Shown: piece after piece, positions 56,001-63,131 of the stretch
Position numbering within the stretch: the first letter of the stretch is position 1
Layout: every line of letters begins with the position of its first letter
Origin: Oligosphaera ethanolica
GTDB taxonomy: Bacteria > Verrucomicrobiota > Lentisphaeria > Oligosphaerales > Oligosphaeraceae
DNA length: 64,000 nucleotides
Assembly (NCBI RefSeq): GCF_030814695.1
Contig: NZ_JAUSVL010000001.1
Span: forward strand, 558,001 to 622,000
Direction: 5' to 3'
Position numbers and translations under genes: made by a program
The notes under the pieces: generated by a model
Seen by the model: the letters and a program-made list of their open reading frames with translations, nothing else
Told to the model about the DNA's origin: nothing
Databases searched by the model: none

Positions 56001-56249
56001 ATCACCGAAGGCCGCCCTAATATCGTCGATGTCATCAAAAACGGCGAAATCCAATTGGTGATCAATACCCCCATCGGCAAGGAAAGCGCCACTGACGACT
56101 CGTACATCCGCAAGACCGCCATCCGCCACGGCGTGCCCTACATCACCACCGTCGCCGCCGCCAACGCCGCCGCTTATGGCATCGCCGCCTTCCGCAACGG
56201 CGACGGCGGCGTCATGTCCCTCCAGGAATACCACGCCAATATCCACTGA
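53046..56249 (+). CDS. carB: Carbamoyl-phosphate synthase large subunit
   Basis: 1067 residues, essentially the length of the E. coli protein. It makes carbamoyl phosphate from glutamine-derived ammonia, bicarbonate and two ATP for pyrimidines and arginine. Two homologous ATP-grasp halves are seen: [20 protein letters not shown] at the start, [19 protein letters not shown] at the middle, then the allosteric MGS domain at the C-terminus ([14 protein letters not shown]). The ATG at 53046 has GAGGAGA eight bases upstream. carA is not adjacent. Bases 52802-53045 show no other feature. Confidence 0.97.
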   Translation: [1067 protein letters not shown]

Positions 56250-56306
56250 GCCGTCGCCATAAAAAACGCCGACTGACACGACGCAAACCACGAAAGCCGG
56301 CCAACC

Positions 56307-56341
56307 CACGAAAGCCGGGACAAACACTCCCGGCTTTCGTG
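56307..56341 (+). terminator. Terminator hairpin after carB
   Basis: CACGAAAGCCGGGA and TCCCGGCTTTCGTG form a perfect 14-bp stem around a 7-base loop, then AATTTTC. The left arm is duplicated at 56288-56300. It lies 58 bases after the stop codon. Confidence 0.85.
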
Positions 56342-56353
56342 AATTTTCACCCC

Positions 56354-56578
56354 GTCCACGCTATCCACCCCGTCCACGCTGTCCACGCTGTCCACCCCGT
56401 CCACGCTGTCCACGCTGTCCACGCTGTCCACGCTGTCCACGCTGTCCACGCTGTCCACGCTGTCCACGCTGTCCACCCCGTCCACGCTGTCCACGCTGTC
56501 CACGCTGTCCACGCTGTCCACGCTGTCCACGCTGTCCACCCCGTCCACGCTGTCCACGCTGTCCACCCCGTCCACGAG
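56354..56578. repeat. 9-bp tandem array GTCCACGCT / GTCCACCCC, 25 units
   Basis: Exactly 25 units of 9 bp. Most are GTCCACGCT, interrupted at irregular intervals by GTCCACCCC, and one begins ATCC. It lies between the carB terminator and the rex promoter. It is a homologue of the array at 12834-12941. Confidence 0.97.
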
Positions 56579-56640
56579 GCTTCTCCCCGCCTTCCCGCGT
56601 TTTAATCAAGAAAAAAAGTCTTATTTTGTCATAACCTGCG

Positions 56641-56668
56641 TTGCAAGCTGGCTGAGAGGAGTTATCTT
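56641..56668 (+). promoter_or_regulatory. Candidate promoter of rex
   Basis: TTGCAA at 56641-56646 and TATCTT at 56663-56668 with a 16-bp spacer. Transcription would begin within the palindrome at 56671-56692, a position where a bound repressor would block initiation. Prediction only. Confidence 0.45.
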
Positions 56669-56670
56669 AC

Positions 56671-56692
56671 AATCAAGAAAAATTTCTTGATT
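56671..56692. promoter_or_regulatory. 22-bp perfect palindrome, candidate Rex operator
   Basis: AATCAAGAAA, two A bases, then TTTCTTGATT form a perfect inverted repeat 40 bases before the rex start. The same 10-base half-site occurs alone at 56604-56613. The half-site shares T1, G5 and AAA with the usual Rex box TTGTGAAA but differs at three positions, so it is a divergent candidate. It may also form a leader hairpin. Confidence 0.6.
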
Positions 56693-56731
56693 CATCATCC
56701 CCCCTGCTTTTCTTTCAGCGTTGAGGATGCC

Positions 56732-57394
56732 ATGGCCAGCCAGCGAGACGACAACACCGCGTTATGCATTCCGAAGCCCGCTCTGCGGCGTCTTCCGGGG
56801 TATTTGCGTTGCCTGCACGCCTTGCACAAGGAGCATGAAACCTGGGTCTCCTGCACGTACTTGGCGGACTATCTGAAGATGGAATCCAGCCTGGTACGCA
56901 AGGACTTGGCCTACACCGGCGTCAGCGGCCGCCCGAAAGTCGGTTACGAGATCGGGCTGTTGACCCAGGCGATAGAGCGCCTCATCGGTTGGGACAATCG
57001 GCAGGACGCCTTCCTGGTGGGCGTCGGCAATCTCGGTCGGGCCCTGCTCGGCCACCTCGAACCGTCCCTCCATGGTCTTAACATCATCTGCGGCTTTGAT
57101 ATTGATCCCGATAAGCTGTCAACGGAAGTGCGCGGCAAGATGATCCTGCCGCTGAACAAGTTGCCGGACCTCGCCCGGCGCATGCACATCGACATCGGCG
57201 TGATCACCTGCCCGGCCGCCGCCGCCCAAAGCGTCGCCGAACTGATGGTCAACAGCGGCATGCGCGCCATTTGGAACTTCACGCAGACGCACCTGCAGGT
57301 GCCGGAAGGCATCATCGTTGAAAATGTCGACTTGGCTTCGTCCATCGCCGTGCTGCTGACTCGCTTCGCCGAACTCAAACAACACGACGACTAA
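56732..57394 (+). CDS. rex: Redox-sensing transcriptional repressor Rex
   Basis: 220 residues. An N-terminal winged helix (RLPGYLRCLHALHKEHETWVSCTYLADYLKMESSLVRKDLAYTG) is followed by a Rossmann domain with VGVGNLGRALLGH and a C-terminal swapped helix, as in known Rex dimers. It binds DNA when the NAD+ to NADH ratio is high and releases it when NADH rises. It lies 79 bases before the hydC-hydB-hydA genes on the same strand and so probably controls them. The ATG at 56732 has GAGGA upstream; a longer frame from 56687 is not favoured. Confidence 0.93.
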   Translation: MASQRDDNTALCIPKPALRRLPGYLRCLHALHKEHETWVSCTYLADYLKMESSLVRKDLAYTGVSGRPKVGYEIGLLTQAIERLIGWDNRQDAFLVGVGNLGRALLGHLEPSLHGLNIICGFDIDPDKLSTEVRGKMILPLNKLPDLARRMHIDIGVITCPAAAAQSVAELMVNSGMRAIWNFTQTHLQVPEGIIVENVDLASSIAVLLTRFAELKQHDD

Positions 57395-57473
57395 TAATCC
57401 TCAGTGCCAATTTTGTCTTTCCCGATATCGTCCCCCCCCAATGTCTTCACGCTAAGCAAAGGATTGCAGAACA

Positions 57474-57965
57474 ATGGAAAAAGAACTCTCCAGCGCGACG
57501 CAGTTTGGCAAGGTCTGTGAAATCCTTGACCGCTACGATCGCGACCCGGCCAAGCTGATTCCCATCCTCCAAGCTGTACAGGAAGAATACCGCTACCTGC
57601 CCGAGGAAATCCTCACCCTGGTGGCAACGTCGCTGAATCTGCCGCCAGCCAAGGTCTACGGCGTGGCGACCTTCTATTCCCATTTTACCCTGACTCCCAA
57701 GGGCAAGCACATCATCCGTCTCTGCGATGGCACGGCCTGCCACGTCAAAGGCTCCACCGCACTGCTTGACGCCATCCGCAAGCGCCTCGGTCTTACTGGC
57801 AAACAGCAGTCCACCCCGGACCTGCTCTTCACCGTCGAAACCGTGTCCTGCCTGGGTGCCTGCGGGCTGGCCCCGGCAGTCGTCATTGACGACAAGGTGC
57901 ACGGTCAGGTTACCCCTGAAAAAGCTGTCGCCCTGGTGGAAGAACTGATCAACGCGGAGGCATGA
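57474..57965 (+). CDS. hydC: Electron-bifurcating hydrogenase subunit HydC (NuoE-like)
   Basis: 163 residues. A thioredoxin-fold [2Fe-2S] protein with ligands in CDGTAC (C-x4-C) and CLGAC (C-x3-C), preceded by the helical N-terminus of NuoE (ILDRYDRDPAKLIPILQAVQEEYRYLPEEIL). It relays electrons between the flavin subunit HydB and the catalytic subunit. AAAGGA precedes the ATG. The stop overlaps or abuts the hydB start. Order C-B-A is typical of trimeric bifurcating hydrogenases of anaerobes. Confidence 0.93.
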   Translation: MEKELSSATQFGKVCEILDRYDRDPAKLIPILQAVQEEYRYLPEEILTLVATSLNLPPAKVYGVATFYSHFTLTPKGKHIIRLCDGTACHVKGSTALLDAIRKRLGLTGKQQSTPDLLFTVETVSCLGACGLAPAVVIDDKVHGQVTPEKAVALVEELINAEA

Positions 57966-57970
57966 AAATA

Positions 57971-59839
57971 ATGAGCAACATCAGCGAACTGAGCAAAGAC
58001 CTGGGCCACCGCGTCATCATCTGCGCCGGCACCGGCTGCGTGGCCAACGGCTCTCTCGAAGTCTACAAGGCCTTCCAAGACGAAATGACCAAGGCCGGCA
58101 TCCATCTCATCGACACCCCCGATCACCGCACCCCCCTCGACGGCGACCAGCAGGGCCTGCACCTCACCAAAAGCGGCTGCCAGGGCTTCTGCCAAATGGG
58201 ACCGCTGGTCACCATCCTGCCCCAAAATATCCTCTACTGCAAGGTCCAAGCCGTCGACGTGCCCGAAATCGTCGCCGAAACGCTCGTCAAAGGCAATATC
58301 CTCGAAAAATATCTCTACCTCGACAAAAGCACCGGCAAACACTGCCACGGCACCGACGATATTCCCTTCTACACCCGCCAAAAACGTACCGTCCTGGCCA
58401 ACTGCGGCCTGATCGACCCCGAAAGCCTCCCCGAATACCTCAAGGAAAACGGCTACGATGCCGCCCGCAAGGCGTTCTGCGACATGACCCCCGCCGAGGT
58501 CTGCAAGCAAATGCTCGAATCCGGCCTCCGCGGCCGCGGCGGCGGGGGCTTCCCCACCGGCCGCAAATGGGAAATGGCCCGCATTCAGCCCGGACCGAAA
58601 AAATTCGTCATCTGCAATGGTGACGAGGGCGATCCCGGAGCCTTTATGGACCGCAGTCTCATGGAAGGCAACCCCCACTGTGTCATCGAAGGCCTGATGA
58701 TCGCCGCCCGCGCCATCGGCGCCGACGAAGGCTACTTCTACGTCCGCACCGAATATCCCCTGGCCGTCAAACGCCTGCGCAAAGCCGTCGAAGACGCCAT
58801 GGCCAAGGGCATCCTCGGCAAGAACATCTTCGGCACCGAACACTGCCTGACCCTCCATGTGATGGAAGGCGCCGGCGCCTTCGTCTGCGGCGAAGAAACC
58901 GCCTTGATCGCCTCCATCGAAGGCAAGCGCGGCATGCCCACGCCCAAACCGCCGTTCCCGGCGCAGTCCGGCCTCTGGGGCAAACCCACCATCATCAACA
59001 ACGTCGAAACACTGGCCACCGTCCCGCTGGTCATTCGCGACGGCGTCGCGGCCTTCCGCGCCGACGGCACCGAACAGGCCCCCGGCACCAAGACCTTCGC
59101 TCTCACCGGCCACGTGCTCAACACCGGCCTCATCGAAGTGCCCATGGGCACCACCCTCCGCCATGTGGTCGAAAGCGTCGGCGGCGGCGTCACCCACGAC
59201 AACGGCGACCCCGGCGGCACCTTCAAGGCCGTGCAGATTGGCGGCCCCTCCGGTGGCTGCCTCACCGCTGAAATGCTCGACACGCCCTTGGACTACGAGT
59301 CGCTGCGCAAAGTCGGCGCGATGGTCGGCTCCGGCGGCCTGGTCGTCATGAACGACCACACCTGCATGGTCCGTATCGCCCACTTCTTCATGCAGTTCAC
59401 CCAGAACGAATCCTGCGGCAAATGCGTGCTCTGCCGCGAAGGCACCAAACAGATGCTCGCACTGCTCGATGATATCATCGAAGGCAATGCCACCGCCGAA
59501 ACCCTCACCCTGCTCGAAGACCTCGCCCACGCCGTCAGCGTCGGCTCGCTCTGCGCCCTCGGCAAGACCGCCCCGAGCCCCGTGCTCTCAACCCTCAAAT
59601 ACTTCCGCGATGAATACGAAGCCCACGTCTTCCATAAGACCTGCCCGGCTAAACAGTGCAAAAATCTGCTCAAGCCCACCATCGACGCCAAAAAATGCGT
59701 CGGCTGCGGCGCCTGCGCCCGCAAATGCCCCGTCGGCGCCATCAGCGGCGAACGCAAAAAACCGCACGTCATCAACGAAGCACTCTGCATCAAATGCGGC
59801 GCCTGCGCCGAAGCCTGCAAATTCAACGCCGTGATCTAA
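57971..59839 (+). CDS. hydB: Electron-bifurcating hydrogenase subunit HydB (NuoF-like)
   Basis: 622 residues from ATG 57971, which has GGAGG ten bases upstream; the ATG at 57962 overlaps the hydC stop and is too close to it. The order is an N-terminal [2Fe-2S] thioredoxin-like domain; NuoF core with FMN site GRGGGGFPTGRKW and NADH loop NGDEGDPGAFMDR; [4Fe-4S] site ESCGKCVLCREGTKQM; and two ferredoxin clusters, CVGCGACARKCPVGAI and CIKCGACAEACKFNAV. It carries NAD(H) and ferredoxin chemistry and is probably the bifurcation subunit. No nuo membrane genes are present, so this is not complex I. Confidence 0.95.
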   Translation: MSNISELSKDLGHRVIICAGTGCVANGSLEVYKAFQDEMTKAGIHLIDTPDHRTPLDGDQQGLHLTKSGCQGFCQMGPLVTILPQNILYCKVQAVDVPEIVAETLVKGNILEKYLYLDKSTGKHCHGTDDIPFYTRQKRTVLANCGLIDPESLPEYLKENGYDAARKAFCDMTPAEVCKQMLESGLRGRGGGGFPTGRKWEMARIQPGPKKFVICNGDEGDPGAFMDRSLMEGNPHCVIEGLMIAARAIGADEGYFYVRTEYPLAVKRLRKAVEDAMAKGILGKNIFGTEHCLTLHVMEGAGAFVCGEETALIASIEGKRGMPTPKPPFPAQSGLWGKPTIINNVETLATVPLVIRDGVAAFRADGTEQAPGTKTFALTGHVLNTGLIEVPMGTTLRHVVESVGGGVTHDNGDPGGTFKAVQIGGPSGGCLTAEMLDTPLDYESLRKVGAMVGSGGLVVMNDHTCMVRIAHFFMQFTQNESCGKCVLCREGTKQMLALLDDIIEGNATAETLTLLEDLAHAVSVGSLCALGKTAPSPVLSTLKYFRDEYEAHVFHKTCPAKQCKNLLKPTIDAKKCVGCGACARKCPVGAISGERKKPHVINEALCIKCGACAEACKFNAVI

Positions 59840-59868
59840 GCTGACGACCAACTCGGAGGAATTTACCC

Positions 59869-61887
59869 ATGGATGAGAAAAAATACCTGACCATCGACGG
59901 CCGTCAGATCGCCATCGAAGGCGAACGCAACGTCCTTGAAGTCGCCCGCAAGGCCGGCATCGAAATCCCCACTTTCTGCTATCATTCGGACCTCAGTGTC
60001 TACGGCGCCTGCCGTCTCTGCCTGGTCGACATCGCGGGCCGCGGCGGCGTCGCCAGCTGCTCAACCGCACCTGAACCCGGCATGGTCGTCAAGACCTCCA
60101 CCAAGCAGATCCGCGCCATGCGCAAGATCGCGGTCGAGCTCCTGCTGGCCGCCCACGACCAGTCCTGCACCACCTGCTACAAGAGTACGTCCTGCAAACT
60201 GCTCGACCTGGCCAACAAGCTCGGCGTCACCAAGGTGCGCTTCAAACCCGGCTTCGAACGCATGCCGCTGGACAACAGCAACCCGTCCCTCCAACGCGAC
60301 AACAATAAATGCATCCTCTGCGGCGATTGCGTACGCATGTGCCAGGAAGTACAGGGCATCGGCGTACTCGATTTTGCCGGCCGCGGCTCGCACTCCCGCG
60401 TCGTCCCGGCCTTCGGCAAAGACCTCAAAAACGTCGAGTGCATCTACTGCGGCCAATGCGCCCGCATCTGCCCCACCGGCGCCATCATTCCCAAGAATGA
60501 AGTGAGCAAGGCTTGGGAGCTGCTGGATAATCCCGAGTACAAAACTGTCGCCACCATCGCCCCAGCCGTCCGCGTCGGCTTCGGCGAGGCTTTCGGCATG
60601 CCCGTCGGCACCGACGTCACCGGCAAGATCACGGCCGCCCTCAAGCAGCTCGGCTTCGTCGCAGTCTTCGACACGACCTTCGCCGCCGACCTCACTGTCG
60701 TCGAGGAGGCCGAGGAATTCCTGCGTCGCGTCACCGCCGGCGGCACCCTGCCCCAGTTCACCTCATGCTGCCCCGCGTGGGTCAAATACGCAGAGCAGTT
60801 CTATCCCGAACTGCTGCCCAATCTGTCATCCTGCCGCTCGCCCCAGGCAATGTTCGGCGCCATGGCCAAAGAAATGCTGCCCAAGCTCTTCGATGTGCCC
60901 CGCGAAAAGGTCAAGATCGTCTCCATCATGCCCTGCACCGCCAAGAAATTCGAAGCCCAGCGCCCCGAATTCAGCCGCGACGGCGACCGCGAAACCGAAG
61001 TGGTCCTCACCACCCAGGAGCTCATCCAGATGATCAAGGGCGCCGGCATCGACTTCAATGCCATTGAGCCCGAGGCCATGGACCTGCCCCTCGGCTTCAA
61101 AACCGGCGCCGGCGTCATCTTCGGCGTCACCGGCGGCGTCAGCGAAGCCGCCCTCCGCTACGCTTACAAGAAGCTCACCGGCAAAAACCTCGCCAACGTC
61201 GAGTTCAAGGAAGTCCGCGGCGACGACGGCTACCGCCGCGCCGAAATCACCATCGGCGACAACAAGGTCCGCGTTGTCGTTGTCCACAGTCTCAGCAACG
61301 CCCACAAGATCTGCGAAGAGGTCAAGGCCGGCAAAGCCGATGTCGATCTGATCGAGGTCATGGCCTGCCCCGGCGGTTGCGTCGGTGGCGCCGGCCAGCC
61401 CGTCTATGTCGGCATGGAAACCCGCAAACAGCGCGCCGCCGGCCTCTACCGCGTCGACCGCAACATGCAGCTGCACAGCTCGGAAGACAACCCCTACGTC
61501 AAAGAGGCCTACCAGAACATCCTCGGCACTCCCAACAGCCACAAGGCCCACGAGCTGCTCCACACCCATTACCAGAGCCGCAAACGCATCCAGGACGAAG
61601 ACGTCCTGGTCAGCGGCAGCGACGAAGCGCAGGAGAAACTGCCCGTCACCATCTGCGTCGGCACCAGCTGCTTCAAACGCGGCTCGCAGCAACTCCTCCA
61701 GGAACTCACTGACTTCCTCAAGGAAAACAACCTGCAGGACCAAGTCGCCATCAAAGCGACCTTCTGCCATGAACGCTGCGACCGCGGACCTACCGCCAAC
61801 GTCGATGGCACCATCATGGAAAAATGCAGCTTCGAAGCCCTCCGCGCCGAAGTCGTCAAACGCCTCCGCAGCGCCGTCGCAAAATAA
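59869..61887 (+). CDS. hydA: Electron-bifurcating [FeFe]-hydrogenase catalytic subunit HydA
   Basis: 672 residues. N-terminal plant-type [2Fe-2S] (YGACRLCLVD); His-Cys [4Fe-4S] (H-x3-C-x2-C-x5-C in HDQSCTTCYKSTSC); two [4Fe-4S] (CILCGDCVRMC, CIYCGQCARIC); H-cluster motifs L1 TSCCPAW, L2 MPCTAKKFE and L3 EVMACPGGC. The second Cys of L1 is the proton-relay residue. A C-terminal thioredoxin-like [2Fe-2S] domain (CVGTSC and CHERC) completes the long form. It evolves H2 from reduced ferredoxin plus NADH. GGAGGA precedes the ATG. Maturases HydE, F and G are not in the window. Confidence 0.97.
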   Translation: MDEKKYLTIDGRQIAIEGERNVLEVARKAGIEIPTFCYHSDLSVYGACRLCLVDIAGRGGVASCSTAPEPGMVVKTSTKQIRAMRKIAVELLLAAHDQSCTTCYKSTSCKLLDLANKLGVTKVRFKPGFERMPLDNSNPSLQRDNNKCILCGDCVRMCQEVQGIGVLDFAGRGSHSRVVPAFGKDLKNVECIYCGQCARICPTGAIIPKNEVSKAWELLDNPEYKTVATIAPAVRVGFGEAFGMPVGTDVTGKITAALKQLGFVAVFDTTFAADLTVVEEAEEFLRRVTAGGTLPQFTSCCPAWVKYAEQFYPELLPNLSSCRSPQAMFGAMAKEMLPKLFDVPREKVKIVSIMPCTAKKFEAQRPEFSRDGDRETEVVLTTQELIQMIKGAGIDFNAIEPEAMDLPLGFKTGAGVIFGVTGGVSEAALRYAYKKLTGKNLANVEFKEVRGDDGYRRAEITIGDNKVRVVVVHSLSNAHKICEEVKAGKADVDLIEVMACPGGCVGGAGQPVYVGMETRKQRAAGLYRVDRNMQLHSSEDNPYVKEAYQNILGTPNSHKAHELLHTHYQSRKRIQDEDVLVSGSDEAQEKLPVTICVGTSCFKRGSQQLLQELTDFLKENNLQDQVAIKATFCHERCDRGPTANVDGTIMEKCSFEALRAEVVKRLRSAVAK

Positions 61888-61985
61888 CCGCAGCGCGCTC
61901 AACACGGCGTGACGCCAATGTCGCCGCGGCGGCACCAACGAAGCACGCCGCGCTCAACGCGTAACGCGGCAAACGCCCCCAACCA

Positions 61986-62032
61986 AGCCGGGCCTACGTC
62001 GGACTCTCCACCCCGACCGGGCCCGGCTTTTT
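61986..62032 (+). terminator. Intrinsic terminator after hydA
   Basis: AGCCGGGC at 61986-61993 pairs with GCCCGGCT at 62021-62028 with a GTCGG/CCGAC inner stem, followed by TTTTT. It ends the hyd transcript. Confidence 0.85.
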
Positions 62033-62100
62033 GCCGCCCCAACACAAATGCTCCCCATCGCCAACCAGGCACCATTGCTCGTGCGCATGACTGGCGCCAG

Positions 62101-62220
62101 CTCTCGACTGCTCTCGACTGCTCTCGACTGCAATCGACCGCTCTCGACTGCTCTCGACTGCTCTCGACTGCTCTCGACTGCAATCGACCGCTCTCGACTG
62201 CTCTCGACTGCTCTCGACTG
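62101..62220. repeat. 10-bp tandem array CTCTCGACTG with 50-bp higher-order repeat
   Basis: Twelve 10-bp units: ten CTCTCGACTG and two CAATCGACCG at units 4 and 9, giving a 50-bp higher-order step. It lies just after the hydA terminator. Unlike the other arrays the period is 10, and there is no GTCC core. Confidence 0.97.
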
Positions 62221-62227
62221 CCGCCGG

Positions 62228-62358
62228 GACGGCGGCGCTCCCAGGAGTCCAAGAAGTCCCCAATCAGTCCCCTAAGTCCAATGCGTCAATCCCCACGGTC
62301 CAGAAAGTCCCCACGGTCCAATCCATGGGATCATGCCTCATGAGTCAGTGAGTCCTCG
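62228..62358. repeat. Degenerate 9-bp GTCC-N5 repeat element, copy B (inverted)
   Basis: GTCC occurs at 62247, 62256, 62267, 62276, 62298, 62307 and 62316 with spacings 9, 11, 9, 22, 9 and 9. This is the inverted counterpart of 1122-1270 and contains the matching runs (CCCACGGTCCAATCCATGGG, CATGCCTCATGAGTC). Confidence 0.8.
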
Positions 62359-62419
62359 TCCCAACGCCGCCGTCAAGCAGTCCCCGGCGTCCAAGCGGTC
62401 CTCAATCACCAGCTGTCTT

Positions 62420-62590
62420 AGGCCGCGCCTTTGGCGCTCAATGCAGGTCGCCCCTACAGGCCGCGCCTTTGGCGCTCAATGCAGGTCGCCCCTACAGGGC
62501 TCCTGGCGGATGGGACTCCTACCCAGGGCGACGCGCCCTGCGGGCGCTTGCCCTGGGCTGTCTTAGGCCGCGCCTTTGACGCTGAAATGC
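62420..62590. repeat. 38-bp direct duplication followed by a family 2 palindrome
   Basis: A 38-bp unit starting AGGCCGCGCCTTTGGCGC occurs at 62420-62457 and 62458-62495. The palindrome CCCAGGGC (62522-62529) and GCCCTGGG (62550-62557) around GCGCCCTGCGGGCGC follows, as at 39921-39990, and then a third copy of the unit's start. Confidence 0.85.
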
Positions 62591-62638
62591 TGCCGGGACG
62601 GCGGCGCTCCTAGGGCCGGGACACTCGGTGCATGCTTA

Positions 62639-62675
62639 TGTCCATATTGTCCATATTGTCCATATTGTCCATAGA
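62639..62675. repeat. Short 9-bp array GTCCATATT, four units
   Basis: GTCCATATT occurs three times, then GTCCATAGA. It is a third sequence variant of the GTCCA-type arrays. Confidence 0.9.
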
Positions 62676-62714
62676 AATGCCTGGCCCCCGCCAGGACGCC
62701 CACACCCGCGCGCG

Positions 62715-62905
62715 CCAGTTTCCCTCGCCGCGAAGCGGCAGCAGCGCTGAAAGCGCGAAACATACCAGCCCAGGGCAAGCAGCGCTGAAAGCGCGCGCCG
62801 CCCTGGGTAGCGCGCCCATTATGCCCGTGTTCCTCGGCCCATTCGGCCCCAGTCGGCGCAGCTGACTGGAGCCGAATGGGCAATGGAACCCATTGATTGC
62901 TGCGG
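62715..62905 (+). repeat. Dispersed hairpin element, family 2 (copy 3)
   Basis: CCCAGGGC at 62769-62776 pairs with GCCCTGGG at 62800-62807 around an AGCGCTGAAAGCGC inner stem. A long stem (CATTCGGCCCCAGTC against its complement) follows. The end CAATGGAACCCATTGATTGC matches 39655-39848. Bases 62906-63131 hold only a GTGCGGGCGGGACGCCCGCAC hairpin and no gene. Confidence 0.8.
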
Positions 62906-63131
62906 CGGGCACGTTTGCGTGTGGCTGTTTGGAGGTCGGGTAAGGTCATGATCCCAGGCGACGGTGCGGGCGGGACGCCCGCACCACGGCCAGGAGACGG
63001 GCGCGCGACGCATACCAGCCCAGGGATAGAGCCCACGACGCAGACAAAGGGTTCGGAACTACTGTGTCAAGTCTCTCTTTCTATCACAAGATTTCGCACA
63101 TTACCAAATTATCTGGCAACTGACACCTTGC

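Noticed and set aside
56174-56609. Proteins made of VDS or GQR repeats on the minus strand
   Set aside because: They are translations of the GTCCACGCT array and of the end of carB, with no independent coding signs.
57474-61887. NADH dehydrogenase (complex I) NuoE-NuoF-NuoG cluster
   Set aside because: The third gene has all three H-cluster motifs of [FeFe]-hydrogenase, and no membrane subunits follow.
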